The notes: a model not told the origin generated them from the letters alone. A stretch of 64,000 bases of DNA from Salinispora pacifica CNR114 (GCF_000514775.1 NZ_KI911467.1:308227-372226), one strand, 5' to 3'; counted from the stretch's first letter, positions 53,489 to 62,092 are shown. Numbers and translations are program-made.

Positions 53489-54170
53489 CCAGTAAATGGC
53501 ATGGCATCCATTGGTACATCTTTTTTGCAGCCCTTCCGGGCGACTAGTGACGTTTTTCCGATACGACCCATGGGCGCGCTAGCCCCGATCTGCCGTACCA
53601 CTTAACCTCGACGAAACATTGGATCGAAAAGGTACGTCCATCGCTCAACGAATAGGAAAACGGCCCCTTACTGTCCGGGTGAAGACTTTCCCCGCCTCGG
53701 ATGGGAGCGCTACACCTCGAACCACGTCGACCTACGAGCCGCGAGGAAACGACGGCCAGTTCGGCGGGATGAGTGAGCCCAATCGGCCGACAAAGGACGT
53801 CGAATGGTTGACCCACCCGACCTCACCTGGCGTTCGTCCCCGTCGATTCGGGGACCCGGACCCATCGATCGCCATAGAGGCATCGAGTCAGTTTGGCGAT
53901 CGGATTGCCGGTCACCGGCGCCTCACGCCGAAATTCGCACGGCGAATTCGGCCCCTCGGATGCGAGCTGGATCGACGGAGCCGGAAGCCGCTCGGAACAT
54001 GATGGTCGGTGGGAAACGGCCCAGCGGTCCACGCCCACAGCCATCAGGGTCGCGGGCCACGGATCGCGTTCCCGCACCGTTATCGGGGCGCGGGCGCCGC
54101 TGCGAAACCTCGATCAATCGACAGTGCCGGGCCTGTGCGGGTCGGGGGCACGCTCGACAGGTGTCTAGGT
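53489..54170. other. non-coding stretch, about 680 bases
   Basis: Lower GC than its neighbours at the left end (for example a T-rich run near 53519-53526) and no protein-like frame with a start signal. It holds the upstream region of the SARP gene and the 5' flank of the membrane protein gene at 54212. Short open frames here have random composition. Confidence 0.5.
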
Positions 54171-54186
54171 GTTCACTAAGGTGAAC
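54171..54186. promoter_or_regulatory. TetR-type palindrome
   Basis: GTTCAC-TAAG-GTGAAC is a perfect 6-4-6 palindrome 25 bases before the 54212 start, where it would block transcription. No TetR gene is adjacent; the TetR at 37929 carries a related sequence at its own start. Confidence 0.55.
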
Positions 54187-54211
54187 GAACCTGCACCGGT
54201 TGGAGTGAAGG

Positions 54212-54790
54212 ATGGAGATACCCATGACAGCTCCCATGCCCCTGCCACGCCGCGCCACCTCGCGGCTCAACGACCTGCTCATCGCCCCCGGCGCCACCCG
54301 AATGGAGCGGTGGCTCAGCTACCTCACCGCGGTCGTCGGTGCCGGCGTCGCCGCAGCCATCGGCGTCGCAGCGGGCTACCCGTCCCCGGTCGTGGTGGTA
54401 CTGGCAGTCCTCGGTTTCGACATCTTCGGCGGGGCCGTGGTCAACGCGACCGCGTCGGTGTCGCGTCGGTTCCACACGGGCGTGACCGCCGCCCGCCGGC
54501 AGGTGTTCTTCGTGGCGGCCCACGTCCACCTGCCGGTCCTGGCACTGATCCTGCCCGCGTACCCGTGGTCGACCGCGATCACGCTCTACGCCGGCACCCT
54601 CGCCGCCGCCGTGTTGGTCGCCACCGCCGCTCCGATGTCCAAACGTCCGTTGGCGTTCGCCGCCGCGTCCGGGCTACTGGTCGCGGCGGTCACGCTCCTG
54701 CCCGCCCCACCAGCACTCGCCTGGCTGGCGCCGCTGCTGATCCTCAAACTCCTCCTCGGGCACCTGCTGCCCGGCCCGCGGGCGACGTGA
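54212..54790 (+). CDS. five-helix membrane protein of unknown function
   Basis: A 192-residue protein (ATG 54212 after GGAG; the ATG at 54224, also with a GGAG site, gives 188). Hydrophobic segments: YLTAVVGAGVAAAIGVAAGY, VVVVLAVLGFDIFGGAVVN, LPVLALILPAYPWSTAITLY, LAAAVLVATAAP, LAFAAASGLLVAAVTLLPAP, LAPLLILKLLLGHLL. Conserved-looking points: GATRMERWLSYLTA and FDIFGGAVVNATASVSRRFH. No family recognised. A palindrome at 54171 likely controls it. Confidence 0.75.
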   Translation: MEIPMTAPMPLPRRATSRLNDLLIAPGATRMERWLSYLTAVVGAGVAAAIGVAAGYPSPVVVVLAVLGFDIFGGAVVNATASVSRRFHTGVTAARRQVFFVAAHVHLPVLALILPAYPWSTAITLYAGTLAAAVLVATAAPMSKRPLAFAAASGLLVAAVTLLPAPPALAWLAPLLILKLLLGHLLPGPRAT

Positions 54791-54816
54791 GCCCGACACC
54801 ACGCCAGCGCCGCCGG

Positions 54817-55596
54817 TCAGCCGAGGTCAACCACGAGGGGCCGGTGGTCGGAGATCACCGACAGTGGGGTTCGCACGGCCGTCACCGGTGGGAGCCGATG
54901 GCGGTCCTGCGGGTCGGCCAGGACGTGGTCGAGTTGGATGCGGGGCCGTCCAGCCGGAAACGTGGGTCGGCGGCCGAGGGGACGCCACCCAGTCAGGAGT
55001 CGCGCCGCCCCGGCGGGCAGGTTGAGGTCGCCGAGCAGGATCCGTGGTGCGGGCAGGGCCCGCAGCGCGCGGACGGTCTGGCGTAGCTGGCGGGCGTTCC
55101 AACCGGGGACGAACGACAGGTGGGTGGTGGCCACCGTCAAAGGACCGCGCGGGGTGCGCAAGACCGCCGCGAGCACGACGCGAGGTTCGTCCCGGAGCAG
55201 CACGAGGCCACCACGGGCTCCGGGTACGTAGCTCGGTGCACGGACCGGGGCCGGCTTCAGCCGGATGACCCGCCAGGAGATAACCGGATGGCGGCTGACC
55301 AGGCCGATGCCGAAACGGGGTTCGTCCTGGCCGTCGTCGTCGTGGGTCAGCGGGCGGACCGCTCCGCCGGGTTCCCCGACGACGGCGGCGGCGAAGCGGT
55401 GTTCGCCGGCGGCAAGGGCGTCGGCGGCGAGAGCGGTCTGGTCCAGGTAGCCGCTGCGGCCCTGACCCAGGTCGACCTCTTGGAGGGCGAGAACATCGGC
55501 AGCAAGAGCAGCGACGGCAGCCGTAAGCCGGGGCGGCTCGACCAGCCCGTCGGTGAGCGACCGCCCGTGCAGCAGGTTGAAGGTGGCCAGGCGCAC
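54817..55596 (-). CDS. soluble endonuclease/exonuclease/phosphatase family protein
   Basis: A 259-residue EEP fold without membrane helices. MRLATFNLLHGRSLTDGLVE (Asn ligand), VLALQEVDLGQGRS (catalytic Glu), TTHLSFVPGWNARQLRQTV (His), RILLGDLNLPAG (GDLN) and SVISDHRPLVVDLG (SDH). It is a different branch from the membrane-tethered protein at 47930, with which it shares only motifs. Nuclease or phosphodiesterase activity is likely, substrate unknown. Its start is divergent from a small membrane ORF and it is convergent with 54212. Confidence 0.9.
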   Translation of the reverse strand: MRLATFNLLHGRSLTDGLVEPPRLTAAVAALAADVLALQEVDLGQGRSGYLDQTALAADALAAGEHRFAAAVVGEPGGAVRPLTHDDDGQDEPRFGIGLVSRHPVISWRVIRLKPAPVRAPSYVPGARGGLVLLRDEPRVVLAAVLRTPRGPLTVATTHLSFVPGWNARQLRQTVRALRALPAPRILLGDLNLPAGAARLLTGWRPLGRRPTFPAGRPRIQLDHVLADPQDRHRLPPVTAVRTPLSVISDHRPLVVDLG

Positions 55597-55629
55597 CGAT
55601 TCAGCCTAGAGCCGTGGCATGGTGGGCCG

Positions 55630-55716
55630 GTGGTGAAAGTGTTCGTCTGCTCAGTGCTGGTGTTCGTGGCGGTCGGGTCACTCGGCCTGTGGCTGCGGCA
55701 GCGGCGGGGACGATAA
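55630..55716 (+). CDS. possible 28-residue membrane peptide
   Basis: GTG at 55630 (or 55633) opens VVKVFVCSVLVFVAVGSLGL then WLRQRRGR and a TAA at 55714. One hydrophobic helix with a basic tail is a plausible single-pass peptide, and similar short genes occur in actinomycetes. No clear ribosome-binding site is seen, so the call is tentative. Confidence 0.35.
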   Translation: MVKVFVCSVLVFVAVGSLGLWLRQRRGR

Positions 55717-55759
55717 GGTGAGCGCGGCCAACCGGTACCCGCCTCGGTGGGGGCGGCGG

Positions 55760-56263
55760 TCACCGACCACGCGGCGCGTAGCGGCCGGCGCGGATCTCCC
55801 GCAGGGCGCGCCGGCGGGTCTCCCCGCGCAGCGTGTCCACGTAGAGTCGACCGGCGAGGTGGTCGGTCTCGTGTTGCAGAGCGCGGGCGAGGAAGCCGGT
55901 GCCGGTGATGGTCAACGGTTTCCCGTACTGGTCCACACCGTGTGCGGTGGCGCGCATGGCGCGCGGGGTCGGGAAGTACAGGCCAGGAATCGACAGGCAG
56001 CCCTCATCGTCGTCCTGGCGATCCTCGCCAAGTTCCAGCGTGGGGTTGATCAGGTGGCCGCGGTGGCCGTCGGCGTCGTAGACGAACACCTGGGCGGAGA
56101 CGCCGATCTGCGGGGCGGCCACCCCGGCGCGGCCAGGAGCACCGAGCAGCGTGTCCATCAGGTCGGCGACCAGCGCGCGCAACTCGGCGTCGAAGCTGGT
56201 GACCGGTGCGGCGGGAGTGCGAAGCACCGGGTCGCCGATGATCCGGATCGGGCGCATCGTCAT
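55760..56263 (-). CDS. def: peptide deformylase
   Basis: A 167-residue enzyme with all three motifs: GVAAPQIGVS (motif 1), EGCLSIPGLY (motif 2, Cys ligand) and QHETDHLAGRLYVD (motif 3, HExxH). MRPIRIIGDPVLRTPAAPV is the typical start. It removes the N-formyl group from new polypeptides in the cytoplasm, using Fe or Zn. Actinomycetes often have several; this may not be the only copy. Downstream of the beta-helix gene but separated from it by a terminator. Confidence 0.96.
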   Translation of the reverse strand: MTMRPIRIIGDPVLRTPAAPVTSFDAELRALVADLMDTLLGAPGRAGVAAPQIGVSAQVFVYDADGHRGHLINPTLELGEDRQDDDEGCLSIPGLYFPTPRAMRATAHGVDQYGKPLTITGTGFLARALQHETDHLAGRLYVDTLRGETRRRALREIRAGRYAPRGR

Positions 56264-56315
56264 GGCCCAGAGACTATCGCCCGGCGGGACGGCGGGCCGG
56301 TGCCGGCCCGGGCAG

Positions 56316-56350
56316 CGAGATGCCCCGGCGATGACCGCCGGGGCATCTCG
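56316..56350 (-). terminator. intrinsic hairpin after the beta-helix gene
   Basis: CGAGATGCCCCGGCG (56316-56330) and CGCCGGGGCATCTCG (56336-56350) are perfect 15-base arms around a 5-base loop, 11 bases past the beta-helix stop. Confidence 0.8.
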
Positions 56351-56360
56351 AGCAGGTCGG

Positions 56361-57785
56361 TCAGCCGAAGCAGGTGGGTACGGGGTTGGGGCTGCCGGTG
56401 CAGTTGGTGGGTCGGTTGTTGATGATGATGACCTTGCCGAAGACGTTGATCACGCCGTTGTTGTAGACGCCGCCGGGTTCGTTCTGGGCGAGGTTGTCGG
56501 TGACGCGGACGTCGGTGAGGGTGAGGACGGTGGTCGGGTCGGACGGGTCGAAGAAGATCCCGCCGGCGACCTCCCCGGCCTGGTTGCCGGAGACGGTGGT
56601 ACGGCGCAGGGCCACCACGGCATCGCCGACGATGGCGATGCCGCCGCCGTCGCCGGTGGTGGCGGTGTTGTAAACGATCTTGCTGTCCTCAATGGTGGCG
56701 CCGATGTCCTCAACGAGGTAGAGCCCTCCGCCGGAGGTGGCGGTGTTCTCGGCGACCTTGACGTGCTGGAGCAGGAGGGCTTCGTTGCCGTTGTCGTAGA
56801 TGCCGCCGCCGAGGCCGCTGGCGGTGTTGCGGACGATGGTGCTGTGGACGATCTCGGAGAGGTTGCCGTCGTTGTCCACACCCCCACCGTCGGTGGCGGT
56901 GTTGTCGCTGATCAGCGTGTGGCTGATGGTGGCGGAGCCCTCGTCGTTGGAGAACCCGCCGCCGGTGGTGCCGGAGGTGTTGTGGGTCAGCTTCGACTTG
57001 CTGATCGTAAAGGTGCCGTTGTCGCTGGAGACACCGCCGCCCTCATCGGTGGCGGTGTTGCGGGTGATGGTGCTCTTGGTGATCGTGACCTTGCTCCGGT
57101 CACCGGAGATGCCGCCGCCGTCGCCGTTGTTGCCGAGGGTCATGTTGTCCCGGACGGTCACGCGTTCGAGGGTCAGGCGGGTGCCTTCGCCGGCGAAGAT
57201 GCCGCCGCCGTCGTCGTTGCCGCCCTCGAGTCGTCCGCCGGCGACGGTGAGGTCTTTGAGGGTGAGGTCGCCGCCGGTGACGACTTCGAAGATGCGGAAG
57301 TTGTCGGCGGCGGCGGCCCGGATGATGGTGGCGCCCTGGCCGTGGATCGTGATGGGCTGGAAGACCTGGGGTAGTCCGTTGTCGTCCTGGTTGACGGTGA
57401 GGGTGTAGGTGCACTTCTCGGCCAGGCGTAGCGTGCCGCCGCCGGCCTGGTTCGCCGCGGTGATCGCGGCGATCAGCGCGTTGGGGTCGCAGGGCACCGG
57501 GGTGCCCTTGCCCTTCCCGTCACCATGGCCCTCACCCTTCCAGCCCGAGTGGCCGGCCTTCCCCCAGTCACCACCCCACTCACCGTCAACCTTCGACCAT
57601 TCCCGGTGTGGTTGGCCGTCAGTGACGGCGCGGTCGGGCGAGGGCTGGTACGCGGTGGCCGGCCCGGCGCCGGCCAGGCCAGCGACTCCGGTGAGGGCCA
57701 CGGCGCTGACCGCCGCGACGGTCCGGGGGGCGCGGTGCCGGCCGCGCTCCCCGGACGGGCGGGGGAGTCTCCTGCTCTGCAACAT
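56361..57785 (-). CDS. secreted right-handed beta-helix protein
   Basis: A 474-residue protein. A twin-arginine-rich head and hydrophobic segment (VAAVSAVALTGVAGLAGAG) ending AGPATA is an export signal. A Gly/Lys/Trp-rich linker (~60-95) follows. Then ~98-470 are repeats built on units like STITRNTATDEGGGVSSDNG and TLISDNTATDGGGVDNDGN: N-x-A-x-x-x-GGG beta-helix coils, about ten turns, as in polymorphic-outer-membrane-type and pectate-lyase-like proteins. A final CTGSPNPVPTCFG has two Cys that may close the end. No catalytic residues recognised; a surface carbohydrate-binding or adhesive role is possible. Confidence 0.88.
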   Translation of the reverse strand: MLQSRRLPRPSGERGRHRAPRTVAAVSAVALTGVAGLAGAGPATAYQPSPDRAVTDGQPHREWSKVDGEWGGDWGKAGHSGWKGEGHGDGKGKGTPVPCDPNALIAAITAANQAGGGTLRLAEKCTYTLTVNQDDNGLPQVFQPITIHGQGATIIRAAAADNFRIFEVVTGGDLTLKDLTVAGGRLEGGNDDGGGIFAGEGTRLTLERVTVRDNMTLGNNGDGGGISGDRSKVTITKSTITRNTATDEGGGVSSDNGTFTISKSKLTHNTSGTTGGGFSNDEGSATISHTLISDNTATDGGGVDNDGNLSEIVHSTIVRNTASGLGGGIYDNGNEALLLQHVKVAENTATSGGGLYLVEDIGATIEDSKIVYNTATTGDGGGIAIVGDAVVALRRTTVSGNQAGEVAGGIFFDPSDPTTVLTLTDVRVTDNLAQNEPGGVYNNGVINVFGKVIIINNRPTNCTGSPNPVPTCFG

Positions 57786-58045
57786 CGTTCATCGCTTTCT
57801 GTGCGGTCGGTCCGGTGCGGTGGCAGCAAGCTGACGCCACAGCAGGAGTCAAGTACACAAAAGTCCTCCGATCGGCCAGTAGCCCCAAAAGCGAACCTAA
57901 AGCATGAAACCGGCACATATTGGCTGATTCTGGTCGCTCGTTGGCTGATGTCCGTCGGGCGATCTCGCTACCGCCGGCGCAGGGCCTCGGTGTAGGCCGG
58001 CTGCGGTGCCGCTGCTCTTGCTGCCGCATGACAGGCTCGTGCACC

Positions 58046-58633
58046 ATGATCGATGATTCGGTGAAGGACTGCCTTCATGGCCAGCTCAAGCGGACCCGCG
58101 CGGCCCTGGTGTGGAAGCTCGAAGGCCTGTCCGAGTACGACATCCGGCGTCCCTTGACAGCGACCGGGACCAACCTTCTTGGTTTGGTCAAGCACTTGGC
58201 GACCTGCGAGGCCTGGTACTTCGGTGAGGTCTTTGGCCGTCCGTTTCCGGAGCCGTTGCCGCACTGGCGCGATGCCGACGGCAGCGACCTGTGGGTTGCC
58301 CAGGACGAGACCCGAGAGCAGGTCATCGGTTTCTACCAGCGCGCCTGGGAGCATGCGGAGGCCACGATCACGGAGCTACCCATCGACGCTGCCGGCTACG
58401 TGCCGTGGTGGCCGCGCCCCGAGGTGAAGCTGCTCAACGTCGTGGTCCATGTCCTCATGGACACCGCCCGGCACGCCGGGCACGCCGACATCCTGCGCGA
58501 ACAGCTCGACGGCCGGACCGGGCTCAGAGCCGAACACGAGGAGCAGATCGACACGGGAGCCCGTGAGACCTACCGCGCGAAGATCGAGCGAGCTGCCCGG
58601 ACAGCGGCCGGCGGCACGGTTCAGTTGGGCTGA
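58046..58633 (+). CDS. DinB/DUF664 family protein
   Basis: A 195-residue protein (ATG 58046; ATG 58028 is an alternative). LHGQLKRTRAALVWKLEGLS, NLLGLVKHLATCEAWYFGEV (first His), DTARHAGHADILREQLDGRT (HxxHAD motif). It has the same family architecture as 14531-15025 but is longer at the C-terminus, with QIDTGARETYRAKIERAAR. Likely metal-binding, possibly mycothiol-dependent. Stand-alone gene. Confidence 0.88.
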   Translation: MIDDSVKDCLHGQLKRTRAALVWKLEGLSEYDIRRPLTATGTNLLGLVKHLATCEAWYFGEVFGRPFPEPLPHWRDADGSDLWVAQDETREQVIGFYQRAWEHAEATITELPIDAAGYVPWWPRPEVKLLNVVVHVLMDTARHAGHADILREQLDGRTGLRAEHEEQIDTGARETYRAKIERAARTAAGGTVQLG

Positions 58634-58827
58634 CCTGTTGCCCACCACCAGGACGGAGGTCACGGATCGCGGGTGCCTGTATCCGCAGCCGCCCGATCAG
58701 CGGACGTCGCGACGCCGGACGTCGGCGTAGGGGTCTGCTGCACCGATGGGTGACAGTTCCAGTTACGCGGCCTGCCTGGCCGGTCGGGTCGTGACCCGTT
58801 GGGGCGCTTGCCGGCATCGCGGGTGCT

Positions 58828-58846
58828 ACCGAAGTAAGGTTTCGGT
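58828..58846 (+). promoter_or_regulatory. toxin-antitoxin operator at the start codon
   Basis: ACCGAA (58828-58833) and TTCGGT (58841-58846) form a perfect inverted repeat ending one base before the antitoxin ATG. This fits autorepression by a ribbon-helix-helix antitoxin and also masks the AAGG ribosome site in the loop. Confidence 0.6.
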
Positions 58847-59161
58847 ATGACTGAGTTCCGCAAGCTGTCGATCAGCGTGCCTCCGGATGTGGCCGAGACC
58901 CTGGAGAGCCAGGGCAAGGGGAAGGCGAGCGCCTATGTGACCGGGGCAGTGCGTGCGCAGCGGGCGTGGGAGCAGTTCCGTGACGAGCAGGCTCGTCGGG
59001 GCATCGCCATCACGGAGGAGGGGGTGGCTGCCGCTCGTGCGCGCCGGTACACGGTGCAGGCCGAGTGGACGCCCGAGCGGTACGCCGCGCTACAGCAGCA
59101 GGTGCGTGAGCACATGGAGCGCGGGTTGTTCGACGGCGACCAGCAGGCGCCGGCCGCGTGA
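58847..59161 (+). CDS. ribbon-helix-helix antitoxin-like protein
   Basis: A 104-residue protein. FRKLSISVPPDVAETLESQG with KGKASAYVTGAVRAQRAWEQ is a beta-strand followed by two helices, the RHH/CopG DNA-binding arrangement. The C-terminal part (ARRYTVQAEWTPERYAALQQ, QVREHMERGLFDG) would wrap the toxin. It lies directly upstream of, and overlaps by four bases, a PIN-domain gene, the usual VapB-VapC order. A palindrome at its start supports autoregulation. Confidence 0.78.
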   Translation: MTEFRKLSISVPPDVAETLESQGKGKASAYVTGAVRAQRAWEQFRDEQARRGIAITEEGVAAARARRYTVQAEWTPERYAALQQQVREHMERGLFDGDQQAPAA

Positions 59162-59559
59162 GCGCCGAGGACCAGGAGGCTCCGATCACCCTGGTGTTGG
59201 ACCGGTCGGCGGTGCTGGCGTACGTGGCCGGGTCGATCCACGCTGTCGAGCCGGTAGCGGAGGTGGTCACCGACCGGCAGCGGGTAGGCATCACCAGTGT
59301 CACCGTCGCCGAGGCCCTGGCGCTGCTGGCCGATCCGAAAGGCCGGGAGGACCTGCACGCGCTGCTGGTTATGGATGTCTGCGTGGTGCTGCCGACCTGG
59401 GGTGAGGACTGGCTGGAGCTGGCCTACTGGCGCCAGGTCACCAGCCGCGCCGACCTGGCCACGACGGTACGGGCAGCGCTGGAACATCGGGCGTCGATCC
59501 TGACTGGCGAGGGTCACCGCTACGGCGATGGCCTACCCGTGATCCACATGCCTGAATAG
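59158..59559 (+). CDS. PIN-domain toxin-like protein (VapC type)
   Basis: A 133-residue protein, GTG at 59158 overlapping the antitoxin stop. ITLVLDRSAVLAYVAGSIHA (first Asp), VGITSVTVAEALALLADP (Glu), and RADLATTVRAALEHRASILT with GEGHRYGDGLPV (the third acidic site seems to be Asp in RADL) give the PIN fold. VapC toxins cleave tRNA or rRNA. Acidic residues are partly diverged from the strict consensus, so activity is unsure. Confidence 0.78.
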   Translation: MSAEDQEAPITLVLDRSAVLAYVAGSIHAVEPVAEVVTDRQRVGITSVTVAEALALLADPKGREDLHALLVMDVCVVLPTWGEDWLELAYWRQVTSRADLATTVRAALEHRASILTGEGHRYGDGLPVIHMPE

Positions 59560-59623
59560 GCCCTGCGGATGAGCAGGGATTGGCGGGCCGCGCGGGAGCT
59601 GTGAGAGGCGTGGATACAGCGCA

Positions 59624-59794
59624 TCACCCATCCTGCCGCGTGAGGGCAGCGTTGATCAGTTGGATGGGTCGGGGCTGGGTGCGCTGGCAGGTGCGGCGGG
59701 TGATGGGGTCGGTGGCGGCTTCGCCGGCGCGGATGGTGTCGCCGCTGCCGCTGGTGCGGACGGGGGCGAGTTGGGCGGGGCGGCTGGTGGTCAT
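59624..59794 (-). CDS. 56-residue protein of unknown function
   Basis: The ATG at 59794 follows AGAAGGAG at seven bases, an excellent site. The product reads MTTSRPAQLAPVRTSGSGDT, IRAGEAATDPITRRTCQRTQ, PRPIQLINAALTRQDG: hydrophilic, one Cys, no membrane segment. The strong start makes it a likely real gene. A short leader peptide or small regulatory protein is possible; family not known. Confidence 0.5.
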   Translation of the reverse strand: MTTSRPAQLAPVRTSGSGDTIRAGEAATDPITRRTCQRTQPRPIQLINAALTRQDG

Positions 59795-59920
59795 GGTGGT
59801 CTCCTTCTGCGCGTCCACCGGTGACCTTGCGGCGCGGGGTGGGGCGGCGCGGCCGATTGGCGTGGTGGCGGCCCGTCCGCACCAGCGACGTCCGTACCTA
59901 CACTGATCCGACCCGGACGA

Positions 59921-59973
59921 ACAGCACCGAAGCGCACCCGTCCCCAGGCGGGGCGGGTGCGCTTCGGTGCTGT
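59921..59973. terminator. very long perfect hairpin
   Basis: A 20-base arm ACAGCACCGAAGCGCACCCG (59921-59940) pairs perfectly with 59954-59973, and the loop itself holds CCCC and GGGG that can extend the stem. It is downstream of the lipoprotein operon and upstream of the 56-residue ORF, so it probably ends transcription of the former. No U-tract. Confidence 0.75.
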
Positions 59974-60026
59974 GGACTCACCTCGGTGCGCGAGGAAGAT
60001 CCGGCGTCACACCGGGGCCGAAAGTG

Positions 60027-60470
60027 CTACTGACCGTGAAGTTTGTCGATGACTGCGACCTGCTCCGCGCCGCTGGCGCAGGTCTCGGGGATGGTGGGCA
60101 TGTCGTCACCGAGCGGTGGGGTGGCGTAGCCGCCAGATGCAGTGAAAGTGGAGCCGACCTGGACGGTGCCCGCGCCGGGTACCTCGACCCCGGTGGTGCC
60201 GCCGCCGGTCTTCAGGTCGCTTCCGGCCGGCCACACGACGACCAGTCTCCGATTCTCCGCGGTCTGCACGGCCAGGCACTGGCCCTTGCCCACCACAAGT
60301 TCACCGACGATCTCGGCGTCTCGGCCTCCATCAGCCTCCGGTGCCACGAACGTGATGACCCCGTTCGCTTCCACGGTCCGCCCTGGGCTGTCCTCCCCAC
60401 AGCCGGACAGGAAGGCCATCGGCAGGACGAGCGCGTAGGCGGAGACTCGGGAACGGAGATAGCTCGGCAT
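60027..60470 (-). CDS. lipoprotein of unknown function
   Basis: A 147-residue protein. MPSYLRSRVSAYALVLPMAF then LSGCGEDSPGR is a lipoprotein signal with lipobox LSGC, so it is anchored outside the cytoplasmic membrane. The mature part is beta-rich (ANGVITFVAPEADGGRDAEI, VGELVVGKGQCLAVQTAENR, RLVVVWPAGSDL) with two further Cys that may form a disulfide. Same direction as the S1 protease 39 bases upstream, so they are probably co-transcribed and act together on the surface. Confidence 0.82.
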   Translation of the reverse strand: MPSYLRSRVSAYALVLPMAFLSGCGEDSPGRTVEANGVITFVAPEADGGRDAEIVGELVVGKGQCLAVQTAENRRLVVVWPAGSDLKTGGGTTGVEVPGAGTVQVGSTFTASGGYATPPLGDDMPTIPETCASGAEQVAVIDKLHGQ

Positions 60471-60509
60471 GTGCGTCCCTCCTGGTCCGTGAGTGTTTGA
60501 TGCCCCTGG

Positions 60510-61820
60510 TCAGGACGTCTTGAGTAGCAGGCCCAGGGTGATGTGGACCTGCTGAATCGGTGTGAACATGTCGCGTTGCAGCAGATTGTAGGTTTTGTAC
60601 CCAGAGTGCACACCGTAGCCGGTGGTGCCCCAGTACCAGGGGCCGCCACTGTCGCCGTTGGCCGCCTTGCGGCGGTGGGTCATCGCCTGGCCGCAGTAGA
60701 CGCCCCGGCACTGGTTGAGCTTGTACACCTCGTCGCAGGTGGCCCCGGAGGTCTGGCCGAACTTGCAGACCGGCAGGCCGGGCGTGGGGCTGCCGACGTA
60801 CTGGGCGTTACGCCGCACGCCTGTGTTGTAGTAGAACTGGTTGCCCACCGCCTCGGTTGACCGGTGCCACTGCATGTCACCCTGTGAGCCCTCATGCGCG
60901 GCCATGTACGTGAGTACGCTCCGACCCGCGTACGTCTGATAGTTGTCGCAGTGCCCGGCGGTGCTCAGGCCGTGCTGTGATGTGTTGGTCGACCGGCGGA
61001 CGGGGAAGCCAGCGGTACAGCTGGAGAGGGATCCACCACCATAGACGGCATCATTGCCGCTGGTCAGCTGCGGGTCCACCTCGATCGTCACGGCAAGGCT
61101 GGCCGGAACGGCACGTAGGAGCGAGGCGGCCGGTCCGCCGTCGGCGGCGGCGGCCACCCGGGCACGCATCTCGGTCACAGGGGCGCCATTCTCGGTGCCT
61201 ACCGACACCCGGATGGCGCCGGTGGTGGTGTCCGGGTCGGTCGCCACCTGATCGGCCGCTACAGAGGAGTCATTGAGCAATGCGTAGTGAATTCCCTGCG
61301 CGGCCGTTACCAACTCGGACTCGCTCCAGCCCAGGTGCTCGTGGACCTGGACGGCAACGGGAATGGCGGCGAGTGTCGCCTGTACATTACGGGGAGCTGC
61401 TTCCTTGAATGACACCCAGGCGCGCTGTCCTGGGCCGGTGCCAGCGTCAGCAAAGGCGCTCGGATGGGCGGTGCGGAGTTGGTCGACAGCGCGGGCGAAG
61501 GTGTGCCGCCAGCCGTACTCGGTGAGGGCCTTGTCCAGCGGCATCCCCCGTTCGCCGGCGAATCGCTGCAAGTCTTCGAGCTCTTCTGGGCTAGGCGAGG
61601 ACACCTCACCCCGCGCCGTGGTCGTGGTGGTCCTGACACGACTTTTTGTCAACGCCGGGCGCTGGTATGCCAGCGCGGCTTCGGCGACGTCGGCCGGCGG
61701 ATGCGCTCCGGCCGTCTCCCGAGCGGCTGACGATGTCGGTGGCGCAAGGACGACCGCCGTCAAGACCGAGGTCATGGCGGCAGCGATGACCCTACGACGA
61801 ATCACAGCAGCTCCCCTCAT
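60510..61820 (-). CDS. secreted S1 family serine protease
   Basis: A 436-residue protein; the ATG follows GGAGGTAACACC. Signal peptide (VIAAAMTSVLTAVVLAPPTS SA), a pro-region of about 170 residues (HLGWSESELVTAAQGIHYAL and similar), then a chymotrypsin-like domain: GLSTAGHCDNYQ (His), QGDMQWHRS (Asp) and KAANGDSGGPWYWG (Ser). Cys pairs CTAGFPVRRS...GHC and CKFGQTSGATC...CRGVYC are placed for disulfides. The Ser region KAANGDSGGPW is typical of actinobacterial trypsin-like enzymes. Likely an extracellular endopeptidase, partnered by the lipoprotein. Confidence 0.9.
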   Translation of the reverse strand: MRGAAVIRRRVIAAAMTSVLTAVVLAPPTSSAARETAGAHPPADVAEAALAYQRPALTKSRVRTTTTTARGEVSSPSPEELEDLQRFAGERGMPLDKALTEYGWRHTFARAVDQLRTAHPSAFADAGTGPGQRAWVSFKEAAPRNVQATLAAIPVAVQVHEHLGWSESELVTAAQGIHYALLNDSSVAADQVATDPDTTTGAIRVSVGTENGAPVTEMRARVAAAADGGPAASLLRAVPASLAVTIEVDPQLTSGNDAVYGGGSLSSCTAGFPVRRSTNTSQHGLSTAGHCDNYQTYAGRSVLTYMAAHEGSQGDMQWHRSTEAVGNQFYYNTGVRRNAQYVGSPTPGLPVCKFGQTSGATCDEVYKLNQCRGVYCGQAMTHRRKAANGDSGGPWYWGTTGYGVHSGYKTYNLLQRDMFTPIQQVHITLGLLLKTS

Positions 61821-61954
61821 GGTGTTACCTCCCCGTAGCGAAGGAAAGCAGGAAATCGATGTGATGCTATGCCCTTCAAGGAGCTCACGCGACCCCGTTC
61901 AATGGGTACGTCGGGTTAACGGGCTACGGGCGACACTCGCGCATTGACACCGGA

Positions 61955-62090
61955 TCAGTGCATCGGTGCCTGGGCATCGCTGAGATGAGGTCCCAGGCGT
62001 TCCAGACCTCGCTGGTTGACCCGATTGGGTAGCGGTGTAGCGACCACTGCGGCCTGGTCGTCGATGCGGACGACCTGTATCCCTGGATAT
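61955..62090 (-). pseudogene. C-terminal gene remnant
   Basis: On the minus strand GIQVVRIDDQAAVVATPLPN then RVNQRGLERLGPHLSDAQAP and MH are followed by a TGA (61957-61955). The text is protein-like but starts abruptly next to a fragment of another gene, so this is the decayed 3' end of an unknown gene. Confidence 0.45.
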
Positions 62091-62092
62091 AC

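Noticed and set aside
53619..54002. Open frame of 127 codons in the long gap
   Set aside because: Composition is random-like, with no start signal and no third-position GC bias.
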